Shown: positions 11,269 to 23,182, counted from the first letter of the stretch. The stretch is DNA of 64,000 nucleotides from Gordionus sp. m RMFG-2023 (GCF_954871325.1 NC_088775.1:1-64000), one strand, 5' to 3'. Notes: generated by a model not told the origin, from the letters alone. Translations and numbers: made by a program.

Positions 11269-12553
11269 CAGTGGCATAGACAGGATTTATATATCTTAAT
11301 ATCATCGCCGTTAAATTTGGCGGCTGAATAGTTCTACGAATTAATTGTAAATTATATCAATATTTCTTGCTTTATTAGTACCATTTGAGTACTTAAACGA
11401 GTATAATAGCTAGTAAAAGGAAAAAAACTATTAGTAACAAAATTTTGGCAAATCTATTATGATTTAAGCGACTGAAATAATTTATTCAGAAAATTTTTAT
11501 GATGTTCCTTATTAATTATAATTTAATTCGTTTAGACAGTATAAATAAAAAGTTTATTAGCAAAATAAGAAAAATTGCCTAATTCAGGCATTATTGATAG
11601 AAGGGAAAATAGCTGGTTTGCGCTAATATTTATTAATTCTTCAGTCATTTTTTTTACACACAAAAAGGCAACCGTGAAGAAAAATAATATATCACCCATT
11701 AAAGCGTAAAATCAATCAAATTTCTGAAAGCAATAAATCTGGAACTTAAATCAATAATTATTACATTGATTCTTCAATTCATTTGGTAGATAGTTTTTAC
11801 TGACAAAATAAGATAATTGCCAAGATTAACAACATGCGAAAACAAACAAATATTTTTGGGTTTTACTTAGTATTACATCAATCAGTTTTTCCAGTCAATA
11901 AACAAAAACTAGTTTTAATAAGCGAAATAGACAATAGCAAACCTTTAAGTATGAACCAAAAAGTATTAGAATTTCAAAAATTTGAAACATTATAAGATTA
12001 AACAAAGAATCTAAAGAAAGCAATTATAATAAAAAAAATTAAATGAAATATCTTAAAAAAATATTAATATATTTATTTATAAAATCAACTTTTTTCCTAT
12101 TTCAAAATATGAGGATTTAAAGATACTCGATATTTTAGCCAAAAGAAAATTAAGCTTGGAAACTTTTCCGACAGATGACATAACTTGCGGCAACTTTGGA
12201 AAATGTTATATCAAAATGAGAAGGATTGGTTATGGTAAAATTTAAAACAATTAGGATAGCTAATAATTTTCATCAAGTGCTATTGTTTAATAACGTAATA
12301 TTAAGTGCGCTTAACCTCTCTGAGAAGCGTTCCGTTTTATAATTATAATTTGTAAAAAAAATTGTGAAAATGGATTATAAAATAAAATGATGGTATTGTT
12401 TATTCCTAGATTTGTAAGATTTTTTTATGTTGTTTTTTAAATAAGAATTTTCTTTAGACTATGGAAGGAGTTTTATCAATTTACAAGAAAGTTGTCATTA
12501 ATCATATTTCCCAGTGAGGGAGGTTTAGCTCTTCCCCTTTGTCTACGCCACTG
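11269..12553. mobile_element. Non-autonomous hAT-like element, about 1.3 kb
   Basis: The left end CAGTGGCATAGACA and the right end TGTCTACGCCACTG are inverted repeats. The right flank TTCAGAAC and the sequence just before the left AGTGGC (ATCAGAAC) match at seven of eight positions, consistent with a slightly decayed 8-bp duplication. The interior is AT-rich with no transposase frame. Confidence 0.65.
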
Positions 12554-12995
12554 TTCAGAACACTTATTTAAAAACGATTTTATAAACTGTAAAATCCAAG
12601 CTGATAATAGTTATTCTTACCATATTTTCCATAATTAATAAAAAATCGTTTATAATTACATTAGCATTTTAATTATTTCATCTAAAACCGCATACAATTA
12701 AAATAAAGCCTAGCGAAGAATGATTTTAAAATTATTGGTGGATGTTTTAGAGAAAATAACTCAAAATTCCTATAAGTTCTTTGTAATAAGTGAAAAGGTA
12801 TGACATGTCATATACATTTCTTACGTAAATTTCTTAAATCTAGTTTTCATAAAAAAATTTAGATTTATTATTATTCAGCGAGATTTTTTAATTTTTAATG
12901 CCACTCTTCGCGGGTAAATAAAAATATTTTTTAAAAAAATATAACCAAAAAAAATGATGTATTTTAATTTTAGTTTTATTTTTATTATTCATGAC

Positions 12996-15100
12996 CAGGG
13001 TTGCCAGGTCAAAATTTTCAAATTGTGGGAGAAATTAGGTATTTTGTGGGAGTAATATAAAAATTGTGGGAGAAATATGAAAATTGCTAAAAAAATAATT
13101 TTTGCAGACCGAAGGCCAGCAAAGGCCCGGCCTGCGGCCGGAATTTAGAATTGACTTAGTTATACGCTTATTATTTTTTATAAATATAAAATTGAATCTA
13201 TTTCCCAAAATAAAATTGGTAATTATATTTCAAAATAAAATAGCCAACTATTTTTCAAAATAAAATAGCCAACTATTTTTCAAAATAAAATAGGCAACTA
13301 TTTAAAATAAAATAGGTAATTATTTTTCAAAATAAAATAGCCAATTCTTTTTCAAAATAAAATAGATAACTATTTTCCAAAATAAAATACGCAACTATTT
13401 TTCAAAATAGGTAATTATAGTACGACACAAAATTTCTTAAATACTATCTTTATTATTAAAATAACATATTGATTTATTATAATATATTAATTTTGTTTAA
13501 AAATAACCAACGATCTTTTTTAAATACAAAAGAATGTAAACAAGATAAAATTTTATAAAAAAAAATAATCAATTGTAATTTTACAATGTAAAAAAAATAT
13601 ATTTTATGCTAATGTATAAATAAAATTTTATAAAAAAACAAACAATTTTAAATTTACAATGTAAAAAATATTTATTATGCCAATGTCCCGCAAAACTACC
13701 TCAATATGCGTGTTTGTGTATAAAATTATAGGGATAGGCGCTTAATCATCACGTTTAAATACATAATCAGGTAATGATAATTATTTTTCACATTATATTA
13801 TTATAATCAGTGCGGGAAAGTTGTTCTACAGTATTTAGTTAATACAATGGGGGGGGGGGGAATATGATATTTTGAGGCATCAAAAATCTTCAAAGCAAAA
13901 ATCAGTTCAGGGCAATCTATTAATATCTATTTCAAAACAAAAATATTCTTCAAAAATAAGAAATAATACAGATACAACTACAGTTGCGGAAATGGTAAAT
14001 ACCTATCATGTCAGAGAGCTACTTAACATCACAATGTTGGTGGAATCTTTCCCCATAAATTTAACGACTAATATAAATGAAAAGTATACTTTGTAGAACA
14101 CAAATAAGCAAGGCTATCATCAATACATATGCAATTCTAACAGATGCATCTAATAAGGAGATATCAAAACATTTCCCTTGATCCTCCCCTATTTCAACAA
14201 AATTAATGTCATTTCAATAAAATTAAAAAAATTTTCTCCAGAGAAATATCCAAAGACATAGCTAACCATATATAATGGTAAATATGGCAGATTTGACATT
14301 ACCAATGAATTGCATGGCCGCTTTCTGATCTGATAATTCCTCAGTGAATTTGGCAAAAACCATGGTGTATTTACAGAATTGAGTCAGCATAATGTTGGTT
14401 GACAGGTTCCTCCTAATATGCGCCATCGTAGAATTTTAAAATTTTACAAACCTTTAAAAAATAAATAGATTATAAAAGCTGTCATATTTTGAAAAAAATT
14501 TTCAAAAATAAATGGCAGAAGTATATTTAGGAATTTTACATATAGGAAATCTACTATATGCTCTTAATATGCAGTTGCAATTAGAAGAATATAATTTAAT
14601 AAAGGTTCACTAAATTATGCTGCAGAAATACCAAAGTAAGAATATTATTACTATTATCGAATATTTATTAATAAGATTTAATATGATTTCATGTTTGAGG
14701 AGATTGTAATGCTTCTTTATTTTTATGATTTGCCAAAATATTCAAAATATTAATTTTAAAATGTAAAAAATAAATTTATTTGATTTTATGCAAATGTATA
14801 AATAAGATTTTATAAAATATAGAAAATCAAATAGTTATAGTTAATAATAAATCAAGACCCTTGAAGGTCTCTAATTTCAATAACTGAATTATTTCATTTC
14901 TCATCTAACTTTATTTGAACTTAAAGGAATGGGCAAACCACAGATATGCCTTATTTAAATCATTTGCCACATAATTTCTAATAATCGTTGGATTCATGAA
15001 ATTATTGGACACAAGAAAATAAAGAAAGCCATTGTAAAGTGTATATATGGAAGAAATATTAATCCATTTTTATTTTGGCATAAATAACAAAAAAATATAA
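12996..15100 (+). mobile_element. hAT-family relic, copy A (truncated)
   Basis: It starts with CAGGGTTGCCAGGTC, the same terminus as the complete relative at 55186-58836. It carries the shared internal blocks, including ACTACAGTTGC, GAGCAAGGCTATCATCAA-like sequence and ATTCTAACAGATGCATCTAA, and degraded transposase sequence at about 14280-14560. The right terminus is not present; the copy runs into Helitron-like sequence at about 15178. The short frame at 13872-14096 lies inside this relic and is not a separate gene. Confidence 0.7.
13199..13430. repeat. 27-bp tandem array inside hAT relic
   Basis: Eight or so copies of TTTTTCAAAATAAAATAGCC-AACTA in tandem with a step of about 27 bp, near the left end of copy A. 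The relative at 55186 lacks the expansion, so the array grew within this copy. Confidence 0.8.
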
Positions 15101-15177
15101 TGTCTGTTGTGATCTTGCCTTGAATTTACATATATTTTAGGGATTTTTTAAGAACCCGTTATTAAAAATATAAGCTA

Positions 15178-15615
15178 CTAGCTTATACCCCGTCAAGAAT
15201 GACGGGAAATCAGAATTTTCTCCTTTATTTGATAATGGATGAATTAGAAATTTTCCTATCTTATGAGGTGTTATTCAGAAATTTATATTTATTTGATAAG
15301 GGGTTATTATAAAATTTTCCATTATATTTTCGATTTAAACCCCACAAAACTCTAACCTAGCAAGAATATATTTTTTAGATTATAAATTACAAATATAAAT
15401 AAAAATTTAGTTTAAAAGATTTTTGATTGTGCACATATATTAAAATTACTAAATATATACTTCATTAACATATATTATATTGTAAATTTTATAATAACCC
15501 CTTATACGTAAATTTCTGATTCATCCATTATCAAATAAAGGGGAATTTATTAGTCACCTATCATTAAATAAAAGAGAAAATTCTGATTTCCCGTCATTCT
15601 TGACGGGCTGTCTAA
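15178..15615. mobile_element. Head-to-head pair of Helitron-like 3' ends
   Basis: Both borders carry the hairpin CCCGTCA-n-TGACGGG facing outward. Reading outward, the right border ends in CTAA followed by T and the left border (complement) ends in CTAG followed by T. This fits the Helitron 3' rule of a hairpin, about ten bases, then CTRR inserted before T. The two halves (about 200 bp each) are near complements, so the unit is an inverted pair. An alternative is a TIR foldback MITE. Confidence 0.55.
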
Positions 15616-15639
15616 TCCTCAAAAAACATCAATCAAATT

Positions 15640-16426
15640 TAGCCAATAGTATTCATTTAAAAAATACTCATCCAATAAAAATCATAACATATAAATTAGT
15701 TTAGTCAAATATATTTTTGCTATTAAATTATTTAATACTCTATTTCTTTTTTAATTATTGGAAATTCGTCCTACTGAAATTGGGATTGATTCTTAATTAG
15801 ATTTACCTAATATTAACACAATTTGAACAATTTAAGTTATGTTAAATTATAACTTTAATATATAAATTATTTAGCGCCATCTATCATATTAATATATATT
15901 TTAAATAACATTATATTTATAAGAGAAAATATAAATGTTTTAGGTTATAAATCATAAATATAAATGAATAAAAATTTATTATTTTGAAAGTTTTTTATTG
16001 TGCACAAAAATTAAAATAACTAAATAAACATATTTTATAAAAATAATGGAAAATTTTAGATAAACCCTCATCTAAATAAATATAAATTTCTGAATCACAT
16101 CTCATAAGATAGGAAAATTTCTGGTTCATCCATTATCAGGTATATTTTGGGGTGGGCTTGGGAAATATTTTAATATATAATATTAGCCATAAGTAATCAG
16201 TAATATTTTAACAAATAATTTTAATATGGGTCTCAAGTGTAAGCTAATTTAAATATATTTTGACTTACAAAATATCACTCTTAGTCTTAATGGGTTGGAA
16301 TCGGCCTGAAGGGAGGGGGGGGGTAAAAAGAATAAAAATTCTATATGATTTTTAAATAAAAGGTAACATTTGTCGTAAAAGAACGAAGAAAATATTCCCC
16401 GTCATTTTTGACGGGCTATCTACTAG
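15640..16426 (+). mobile_element. Helitron-like non-autonomous copy
   Basis: This is one member of a family repeated at 25553-25985, 26260-26925 and in the palindrome at 17.4-17.7 kb. The 3' end has the hairpin CCCGTCATTTTTGACGGG (16398-16415), then CTATCTA and CTAG, followed by T. The 5' end is placed only approximately, from the limits of similarity with the 26.26-kb copy. It has no helicase gene. Confidence 0.55.
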
Positions 16427-16460
16427 TAGTTAAATATTAACGATTTATATATATTATTTC

Positions 16461-16679
16461 TTAAATAAATTAGACGAGACAGACTCCGAAAAAGAAGAAG
16501 AAAAAATTTGCAGAGAAGCAAAAAAAGAGTTTAAAAGGTTTAAACTCTTTAACCTGAATAGAAAAGGCAAGTTAATAGAAAAACTTAAAAAAAAGGAAAT
16601 AGAAGAAACGATCATTAAATCCAAAATCGAGAAAAATGCTAAACGCTTAAAATGCATTTTAGAATCTGACGAAGAATAA
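16461..16679 (+). pseudogene. Repeated charged reading frame, copy 1
   Basis: A 73-codon open frame ends at TAA 16677-16679. It has no ATG near its start; AAATTAG at 16466-16472 could serve as a splice acceptor. The protein is highly charged, with segments CREAKKEFKRFK and RKGKLIEKLKKKEIEE and the acidic end ILESDEE, and it probably forms a coiled coil. Copies 2 and 3 keep the frame, the length class and the acidic C-terminus. The opposite-strand frame over the same bases is its shadow. I do not recognise the family. Confidence 0.5.
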
Positions 16680-16693
16680 TATTTTTAATTTTT

Positions 16694-17072
16694 TTGATTT
16701 TAAAATATTTTTATTCTATTATATGTATTTATAAATTCTATTTATTAAAGATTATATTGATAATATTATCTATATTATCTTATCTTATCTTATCTAGCAC
16801 GTTGGTCATAGACCTGCCCAAAATGAGCCGTGAATTATATGAAGGCCCACCTTCATATCATAAGCCTTTCCTGTCGTACAAAAATAGCTGGTACGGAAAA
16901 ATAACGAAATCTTAAGAAGAACTCGACCTATCCTGGGTCCTAGAGAGAGCACCGACAGAAAAATTTTCAAATTTATTCTCAGCCTAATTTATATTGACTT
17001 GATAAGGCACGAAATTTTTTAAAAGAATTCTATTGGCTAATCTTGTGACACAGCATATTTTAAGCCTTTTAT
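16694..17072. other. Palindrome inner arm and spacer, no supported gene
   Basis: A 73-codon frame at 16694-16915 crosses from the inner arm into the spacer. Its first half is Ile/Tyr-rich AT sequence, so I treat it as chance. Confidence 0.4.
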
Positions 17073-17170
17073 TAATATAGATAATATTATCGATATAATC
17101 TTTAATAAATAGAATTTATAAATACATATAATAGAATAAAAATATTTTAAAATCAAAAAAATTAAAAATA

Positions 17171-17389
17171 TCATTCGTCCTCTGATTCTAAAATGCATTT
17201 TAAGCGTTTAGCATTTTTCTCTATTTTGGATTTAATTATTGTTTCTTCTATTTCGTTTTTTATAAGTTTTTCTATTAGCTTTCCTTTTCTATTCAGGTTA
17301 AATTGTTTAAACCTTTTAAACTCTTTTTTTGCTTCTCTGCAAATTTTTTCTTCTTCTATTTCGGAGTCTGTCTCATCTAATTTATTTAA
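17171..17389 (-). pseudogene. Repeated charged reading frame, copy 2
   Basis: This is the inverted partner of copy 1, also 73 codons, ending with TGA. The protein is nearly the same, with RKGKLIEKLIKNEIEE and the end ILESEDE. Differences include conservative or silent changes, and the stop codon type differs (TGA rather than TAA) while length is kept. Confidence 0.5.
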
Positions 17390-17423
17390 GAAATAATATA
17401 TATAAATCGTTAATATTTAACTA

Positions 17424-17726
17424 CTAGTAGATAGCCCGTCAAAAATGACGGGGAATATTTTCTTCGTTCTTTTACGACAAATGTTACCTTTTATTTAAAA
17501 ATCATATAGAATTTTTATTCTTTTTACCCCCCCCCTCCCTTCAGGCCGATTCCAACCCATTAAGACTAAGAGTGATATTTTGTAAGTCACAATATATTTA
17601 AATTAGCTTACACTTGAGACCCATATTAAAATTATTTGTTAAAATATTACTGATTACTTATGGCTAATATTATATATTAAAATATTTCCCAAGCCCACCC
17701 CAAAATATACCTGATAATGGATGAAC
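17424..17726 (-). mobile_element. Helitron-like copy in right palindrome arm
   Basis: The complement strand ends in hairpin CCCGTCATTTTTGACGGG, then CTATCTA, then CTAG before T, the same as at 16398-16426. It is truncated at the palindrome edge (17726). Confidence 0.55.
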
Positions 17727-17756
17727 AAGTTATTAAAATATTTATTTTTAAGGTGA

Positions 17757-18014
17757 TTGTTAATTTATTGTGACATGAAAAGTTTTAAATTTATAAAATA
17801 CTGGGAAGTGCAATATAATATTATTGGAGCGTTGCTGGTATTAGGTATATGGATGTCTAGTTTAATCCTAGGAAAAAGAACTAGGCGTAATCGAAGTGTT
17901 AGGATCAAGGGGCAGACTTTGACGATAGAAGGAAATAATAGAGAGGAGGATGTGATGGGAAAGGTAACTTGGTTACCAGTGCAGGAATTAATAAGGACAG
18001 TATTAATATCGTAA
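17757..18014 (+). other. Unrecognised 85-codon frame
   Basis: The frame reads IGALLVLGIWMSSLILGK (a membrane-like stretch), then a basic RTRRNRSVRIK and a mixed tail. The second half has fairly balanced base composition. The opposite strand also has an open frame here. No family is recognised and no splice context is clear. Confidence 0.25.
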
Positions 18015-18029
18015 ATACTCCAATTATAC

Positions 18030-18719
18030 ACTTATATATATATTCAACTCAAAATTTTTTCTTCGCTAAATTCATTTCGAATCTCTCCTCTAATTTTATT
18101 TAATATCAATTTATCAACAATTTCCAAAACAACTCTGTTTTATGCCAATTTATTATTACAACCTGTTATTACAATATAATAATTACAATATAATTTTTCA
18201 ACACACTTGTATATTCTGTTCAAATTCAACTCTTTAAAATTCATTCAATAATTCACAACACTTAGGCTTTGGTCACGGCACCAATGCGATATTTCTCACT
18301 TTAAAAAAAACGATCGACATTTGGTATTTCTCACTTTTAAAAACGTTCAACACTTAATTTAGCTGCTTAATTCATCTCCCTTTTTTATATCTTTTAACAC
18401 AATTTTCTTATTTTAAAATATCTTACTTCAACTCCTTTTCTTTTAATTTACTTCACCACTTTGTACTTTAGATAATAATTTTCTTATTTAAAAAAAAATC
18501 TTACATCAACTCCTTGTCTTTTAATTTTCTTCAACTCTTAATAGTAATTTTTTTTACAACTACCTTTTTTTTTTAATCCTTTATTAATTTTTATTTTTCA
18601 AAAAATTAATCAAAAAAATATTTTTCTTTTTTCAACAACTTTTAAAAAAAAAACAATAATAATAATAAAACAATATTATATTTTTTAATCAAAAAAAATA
18701 ATATAAAAAAAATATCGAT
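18030..18719. other. G-depleted, pyrimidine-rich tract
   Basis: On the plus strand this stretch is T and C rich with very few G residues, unlike the surrounding sequence. A similar tract occurs at 53060-53880. There is no gene. It could be a UTR-like or LTR-like segment of an unrecognised element. Confidence 0.4.
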
Positions 18720-19302
18720 TATTTTTTAAAAAAAATTACGATGATTCATCATCTGATTCCAATATTGTTTTTAATCTTTTCAGGTTTTTGTTTAATTTAG
18801 ATTTTATAATTTTTTCTTCTTTTTCGTATTTATCAAGTTTTTCTATTAGCTTGCCTTTTCTATTCAGGTTAAATTGTTTAAACCTTTTAAACTCTTTTTT
18901 TGCTTCTCTGCAAATTTTTTCCTCTTCTTTTTCAGAGTCTGTCTCATCTAATTTATTTAAGAAATAATATATATAAATCGTTAATATTTAACTACTAGTA
19001 GATAGCCCGTCAAAAATGACGGGTAATATTTTCTTCGTTCTTTTACGACAAATGTTACCTTTTATTTAAAAATCATATAGAATTTTTATTCTTTTTACCC
19101 CCCCCCTCCCTTCAGGCCGATTCCAACCCATTAAGACTAAGAGTGATATTTTGTAAGTCAAAATATATTTAAATTAGTTTACACTTGAGACCCATATTAA
19201 AATTATTTGTTAAAATATTACTGATTAGGATTACTTATGGCTTATATTATATATTAAAATATTTCCCCCCCAAAATATACTTGATAATGGATGAACCAGA
19301 AA
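18720..19302 (-). repeat. Third copy of the palindrome arm
   Basis: Same orientation as the 17.07-17.73 kb arm and more diverged. It includes the charged frame (18736-18960), the Helitron-like end at 18995 with hairpin, and the flank up to GATAATGGATGAACCAG. It then joins hAT-family relic sequence. Confidence 0.8.
18736..18960 (-). pseudogene. Repeated charged reading frame, copy 3
   Basis: It is 75 codons, ending with TAA. It is similar to copies 1 and 2 over CREAKKEFKRFK and RKGKLIEKL, then diverges (DKYEKEEKIIKSKLNKN) but keeps the frame through length changes in multiples of three. It ends in a still more acidic LESDDESS. Frame preservation despite this divergence is the main reason to take the reading frame seriously. 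Confidence 0.5.
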
Positions 19303-19453
19303 TTTAAATACCTATCATGCAGTACAACATTCAGAGAGCTACTTAACATCACAATTTTGGTAGAATCTTTCCCCATAATATTTAACGACTAATATAAATG
19401 AAAACTATACTTTGTAGAATACAAATGAGCAAGGCTATCATCAATGTTTTAGG

Positions 19454-22357
19454 CAGGGGTGCGAACCCGACAAAATTTTTGCCAGGGTTCGGTTCGGGTT
19501 CGGTTCGGGGTATAAAAAAAAAGGTGGGTTCGGTTCGGGTTCGGTTCAGGGAAATATTTTTGAACCCGGGTTTTCGGGTTCGGTTCGGGTTCAAGAATTT
19601 TTAAGTTGATAAAAAAAATTCTATATTTAAATCATAATAAAAAATTAGACATAAATTTGATATAAAAAATAAATTTTTTATTTTATTTATAGGCAAATAT
19701 AGTTAAAAATACAAAGCATATAGTCATGTATCAATTTTAAAAATTTTATTTAGACGTATTAGCATAATATCTTCCAAGAGTTGTTCACTCATCCTCGATC
19801 TATGTGGTGAAAGAATGAATTTCAAATGTGAAAAAGATCTTTCAACGCTAACCTATGTTAAATGTATTTATATGTGAAAATATGAAAAATTAACTTGGGT
19901 TGCAGGAACAGCAAATAAGATTTTAGATAAAATATATAATTCAGGGTGTTCCAGCTTAGCAGACTCCCAAAAATGCAAAATATTTTCCTTCTTATCTAAT
20001 CTTTTATAATCGCTAAATCCAGTAATTATTGTTCCAATACTTTTCTCAGCAATCGTTGGCCCTCTTTTAAGTATTTTCTCCTGCCTTTCTTTAAGTTGTA
20101 TCAATTTCTCTAAATCATCTTCTTGTTCAATAACTTCATCGGAACTAATATCATCAGATAAAATCGGCGTTGTTAAGCTTTTAATTTGTCTCCATAAATT
20201 GACAAGATGTTTTTTCGCACAAATCTTATCATCATCACTAAGTAATACCTGTAATATTTAAGGATTTATATTGTTTATATTTAAATATTTCATAAAATAA
20301 CAATTTTAATATAAATCTAAAATAATTAATTTACTAAGCTTTTAATTCTTGGGTCCAGGTATATGGCAGCTAAGAGAATTTCGTTCTTTATAAACCTTTC
20401 TTCTCTGTTCCCAAGACAAGAATATAGTAATTGAGCAAAATGGTTTGGATTTTTTTCCAGTTCGATGCAGCATCTTAACCATGCTGCATAAAAATCTGTC
20501 AGTGTTAACTGTTCAGATTGGAATTGTTTGGTTGCGATTTTTAGCGGTTTTAAAATTTCAACATTCGTTATTATCTCTTTCCAATCTTCAGTCAATAAAT
20601 AATCAGATTGCTCTGTAAAAAAATCTTCGATATTGGGTTTTAGTAAAATCAGCCTTTCTAACATATCATGGGTTGAATGCCATCTGTGGCAGCTTAACAC
20701 CGGCTTATGGAGTTTCATATTTTTTAATAACTTTTGGTAAGTGGGATGTCTTAATTTTAAATTTAGGCTCTTAGCTTTTGCAATGGTTTCCACAATAGGT
20801 GATAATTTTATAGCATCTTGAAGTGCCAGCTGAAGTGTATGAGCTGCACACCGTACACTATAAATCGGATAGGATATAATAGTTGATAAAAAAGTATTTT
20901 GTATATCATCAATATCATATTTATATACATTTACATCCATATTTTCCTCATCTGCTGATTCACTCCTTATATCATAATCAGTTTCAGGTTGCAGGAGCTT
21001 TATAGCTCTTAAAAAATTACAACCATTATCAGAAGTAATTGTGTATATTTGTTGAATATTAATTTTAAATTTTAGTAAAGTTTTTAATTTATTCTCTTTT
21101 ATATATTCTCCTGTACATCTCTCTTACAGCTCTACAATTCCAAGAGTCCTCAAATTTATAATGGACTTTGATATAAATTGAATATTTACACCAAGAATTG
21201 ACCTATCTAGTCGAACTGCATCAACTTTTAAACTTATTAATTTTCCTTCTACCTCTCTCGATATTTTGTCTCTAATTGATTGGGCTGTTTTATTAATAGT
21301 TCTGGATAAATTTTCTTTGTTTATAACTAAATTGAGCCCAGATAGGAGTGGATTTATAATTCTTTGAAATCCCGAATCTTCAATAATTGATAAAGGCCAG
21401 CCATTTACAGTAACAAGTTCTAGTATAGAACTCATCAAATCATTAGATGATATATTTATACTTATATGCTTTTTTGGAAAAAAGGTTTCTATATTAATTT
21501 TAGGTTTTTTTGCCAATAACAATTCCTGATATTTGGTTTTTTCATATAAATAATTTAAATATTCATTGTTGTGATTTCTTTCCAGGTGTCTTTCTAAATT
21601 TGACAAGTGATTACCAGACATTTTTACTTTGCAATATGAACATATTGATTTTTTTTCTATTGTATTAAGGGTAAAATGCTTATCAAATATGACTTATCTT
21701 TAATCTTAAATCTATAAAAAGAGAACAATTTTTTTAAATAGCAATGATTTCAGAATTAAAAAAGAGATATTTATAAATTTAATTTCATTTATAATATGCA
21801 CTTCATTAATATCTTGTAAAAATTAAACTGAACCAAAAATAAATGATTAGCATATATAAATTTTAAAATCATTTTAATAAGTTCACAAAAACTGCCTACA
21901 TTTAACAATTTTTAAGTTAGATGTTTAGAATTTTTTAAATTAACAATATAATAATTTTTACTTTGATTTGTTAACCATTTTCTTCTAATTAATAATCTTT
22001 AAGAATAATAAGATAAAAATTTAAAAATAAATGGCGTAAATTAATTCAATTGTTTAAAATTTTTTAACACTCCAATAGGAATCGAGAATAAATTTAAAAA
22101 TGGCATAAATGAATTAAGTTGTTTAAAATTTATTAACACTTCATTTAATTGGAAATTTGAATATATAATATTTGTATTTACATATATTAATATATGATTT
22201 TAAATAATACACTGAACCCGGGTTCAAATAAAATTCTTGGGTTCGGTTCGGGGTTTTGAAAATTTTATAAATGGGGTTCAGGTTCGGTTCGGGTTCAGAG
22301 TTTTTTTCTAAAAACCCGGGTTCACTTCTCCGGGTTCGGGTTCGGTTCGAATCCCTG
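19454..22357 (-). mobile_element. hAT transposon with BED-type transposase, nearly complete
   Basis: It begins CAGGGGTGCGAACCCGAC and ends GGTTCGAATCCCTG, forming inverted hAT ends. GTTTTAGG is exactly duplicated at 19446-19453 and 22358-22365. Both subterminal regions (19480-19600 and 22210-22350) consist of repeated GGTTCGG/CCGAACC hexamer-like units, likely transposase-binding arrays. The minus strand carries one transposase gene. The 2.9-kb element is inserted in an older hAT relic, so it is younger than that copy. Confidence 0.95.
19724..21687 (-). pseudogene. hAT transposase (zf-BED, RNase H-like, dimerisation domain)
   Basis: I read three exons: 20335 up to about 21687, 19895-20248 and 19724-19852. 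Introns are 86 and 42 nt with GT and AG borders, and the frame is kept. The N-terminus has a BED finger (ICSYCKVKM, then NLERHLERNH). KVDAVRLDRSILGVNIQF and ITSDNGCNFLRAI carry the expected catalytic Asp positions. VRCAAHTLQLAL is the conserved CxxH region. The C-terminus has the dimerisation segment LHFWESAKLEHPELY, LFAVPATQ, and after the last intron VSVERSFSHLKFILSPHRSR. One in-frame TAA lies at 21124-21126, where relatives would have a sense codon, so this copy is probably inactive. The true N-terminal start lies upstream and was not located. Confidence 0.9.
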
Positions 22358-22466
22358 GTTTTAGGATATAAATCCAGAAGGTCAATTCTTGACGATTTGA
22401 AAGATGTGCAAACATATGCAATTCTAACAGATGCATCTAATAAGGTGATATCAAAACGACTTTTAA

Positions 22467-22615
22467 GCGTGAAGTTGGCACAAATTTTTATTTTTGCTTA
22501 TAACTTTTTTTCCTTAAATTCGGCTACTATACGGATTGAAGCACTAACGAAGCACTAAAAAATGACATATGATTCATCGTTAGTGCTTCCAATCGTTCGG
22601 CCAACTTCACGGAGC
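22467..22615. mobile_element. Short MITE with TAA duplication
   Basis: GTGAAGTTGGC at the left (22469) is complemented by GCCAACTTCAC at the right. TAA flanks both sides (22464-22466 and 22616-22618). Inner arms pair again through GCACTAACGA and TCGTTAGTGC. The 149-bp element is non-coding and PIF/Harbinger-like by its 3-bp duplication. Confidence 0.55.
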
Positions 22616-22618
22616 TAA

Positions 22619-23182
22619 CTTTGCTTTATATTTGATAGATTTTAGATTTATGAAATCCGTCTGCAGAACTTGGGAGAACTTAGGAAAAACAAATTTTCAT
22701 TTTATATTTTTATTTTCAGAATTATAAATAATTTCTTTCATATTTAATTTTTATTGAAATTATTTACATTTATTAAATTTTTTTTATAATTATTTTTAAC
22801 CTTAATGTTTAACATTTCCTTTAGTTGTAATTACTTTACCGGCCGATTTGTCTGAGGATTTTAGAAAGTATGGATTGAATTTTGTGATCAATTACAATAC
22901 CATAAGAGAGAAAGGGCTGTAAGTTCTTATTACTAATAAGTTGTCCATATTTTAGATACTATATGGTAAAATTCTCAATAGAAACCTTATTTATAGTTTT
23001 CAATTAAAAAAACACATTTTGAAAAATTCAATATTTTTATAATTATGTGGTGAGAATGGTTTTTGATTGGATGAATAAGTCGGATCCTATAATAATTAAA
23101 ACATTTATATGAGATTGAACTATATTTTTATATAAAAAATTTAAAATCATATGTTTAATTAAAAATTTTCGTTCCTTTATGC
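22619..23182. other. Spacer, no gene supported
   Basis: AT-rich. The patch at about 22830-22920 has better complexity (CCGGCCGATTTG) but no frame I can name. Confidence 0.4.

Larger units (their letters stand above)
16124..17726. repeat. Long palindrome, 655-bp arms with 294-bp spacer
   Basis: The arms are 16124-16778 and 17073-17726, and match as inverted copies with only scattered differences in the parts I compared. Each arm contains the Helitron-like end, the same flank, and one copy of the charged reading frame described at 16461-16679. The spacer 16779-17072 is unique and has higher complexity, with a short inverted motif near 16840-16880. A third, more diverged copy of the arm lies at 18720-19302. 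Confidence 0.9.
19303..22450 (+). mobile_element. hAT-family relic, copy B, split by a younger hAT
   Basis: Sequence at 19303-19453 and 22358-22450 is one relic homologous to 13.98-14.16 kb and 55.76-55.93 kb (blocks CTACTTAACATCACAAT, GAGCAAGGCTATCATCAA, GGTCAATTCTTGACGATTTG and CTAACAGATGCATCTAA). The hAT element 19454-22357 is inserted between the two parts. Confidence 0.7.

Noticed and set aside
13850-13861. G-run (and the C-runs at 10459 and 17527) considered as functional G-quadruplex or assembly marks
   Set aside because: Single homopolymer runs without further G tracts; nothing supports a role.
16454-16657. Minus-strand frame over the palindrome arm (and its plus-strand twin at 17193-17396)
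   Set aside because: Hydrophobic Ser/Phe/Leu-rich product antisense to the charged frame; the charged frame is the one whose stop and acidic end are kept in three copies.
22330-22357. GGTTCGAATCC resembling the B box of a tRNA or tRNA-derived SINE
   Set aside because: It is the end of the hAT element and part of its GGTTCGG array; no A box, acceptor stem or cloverleaf is present.
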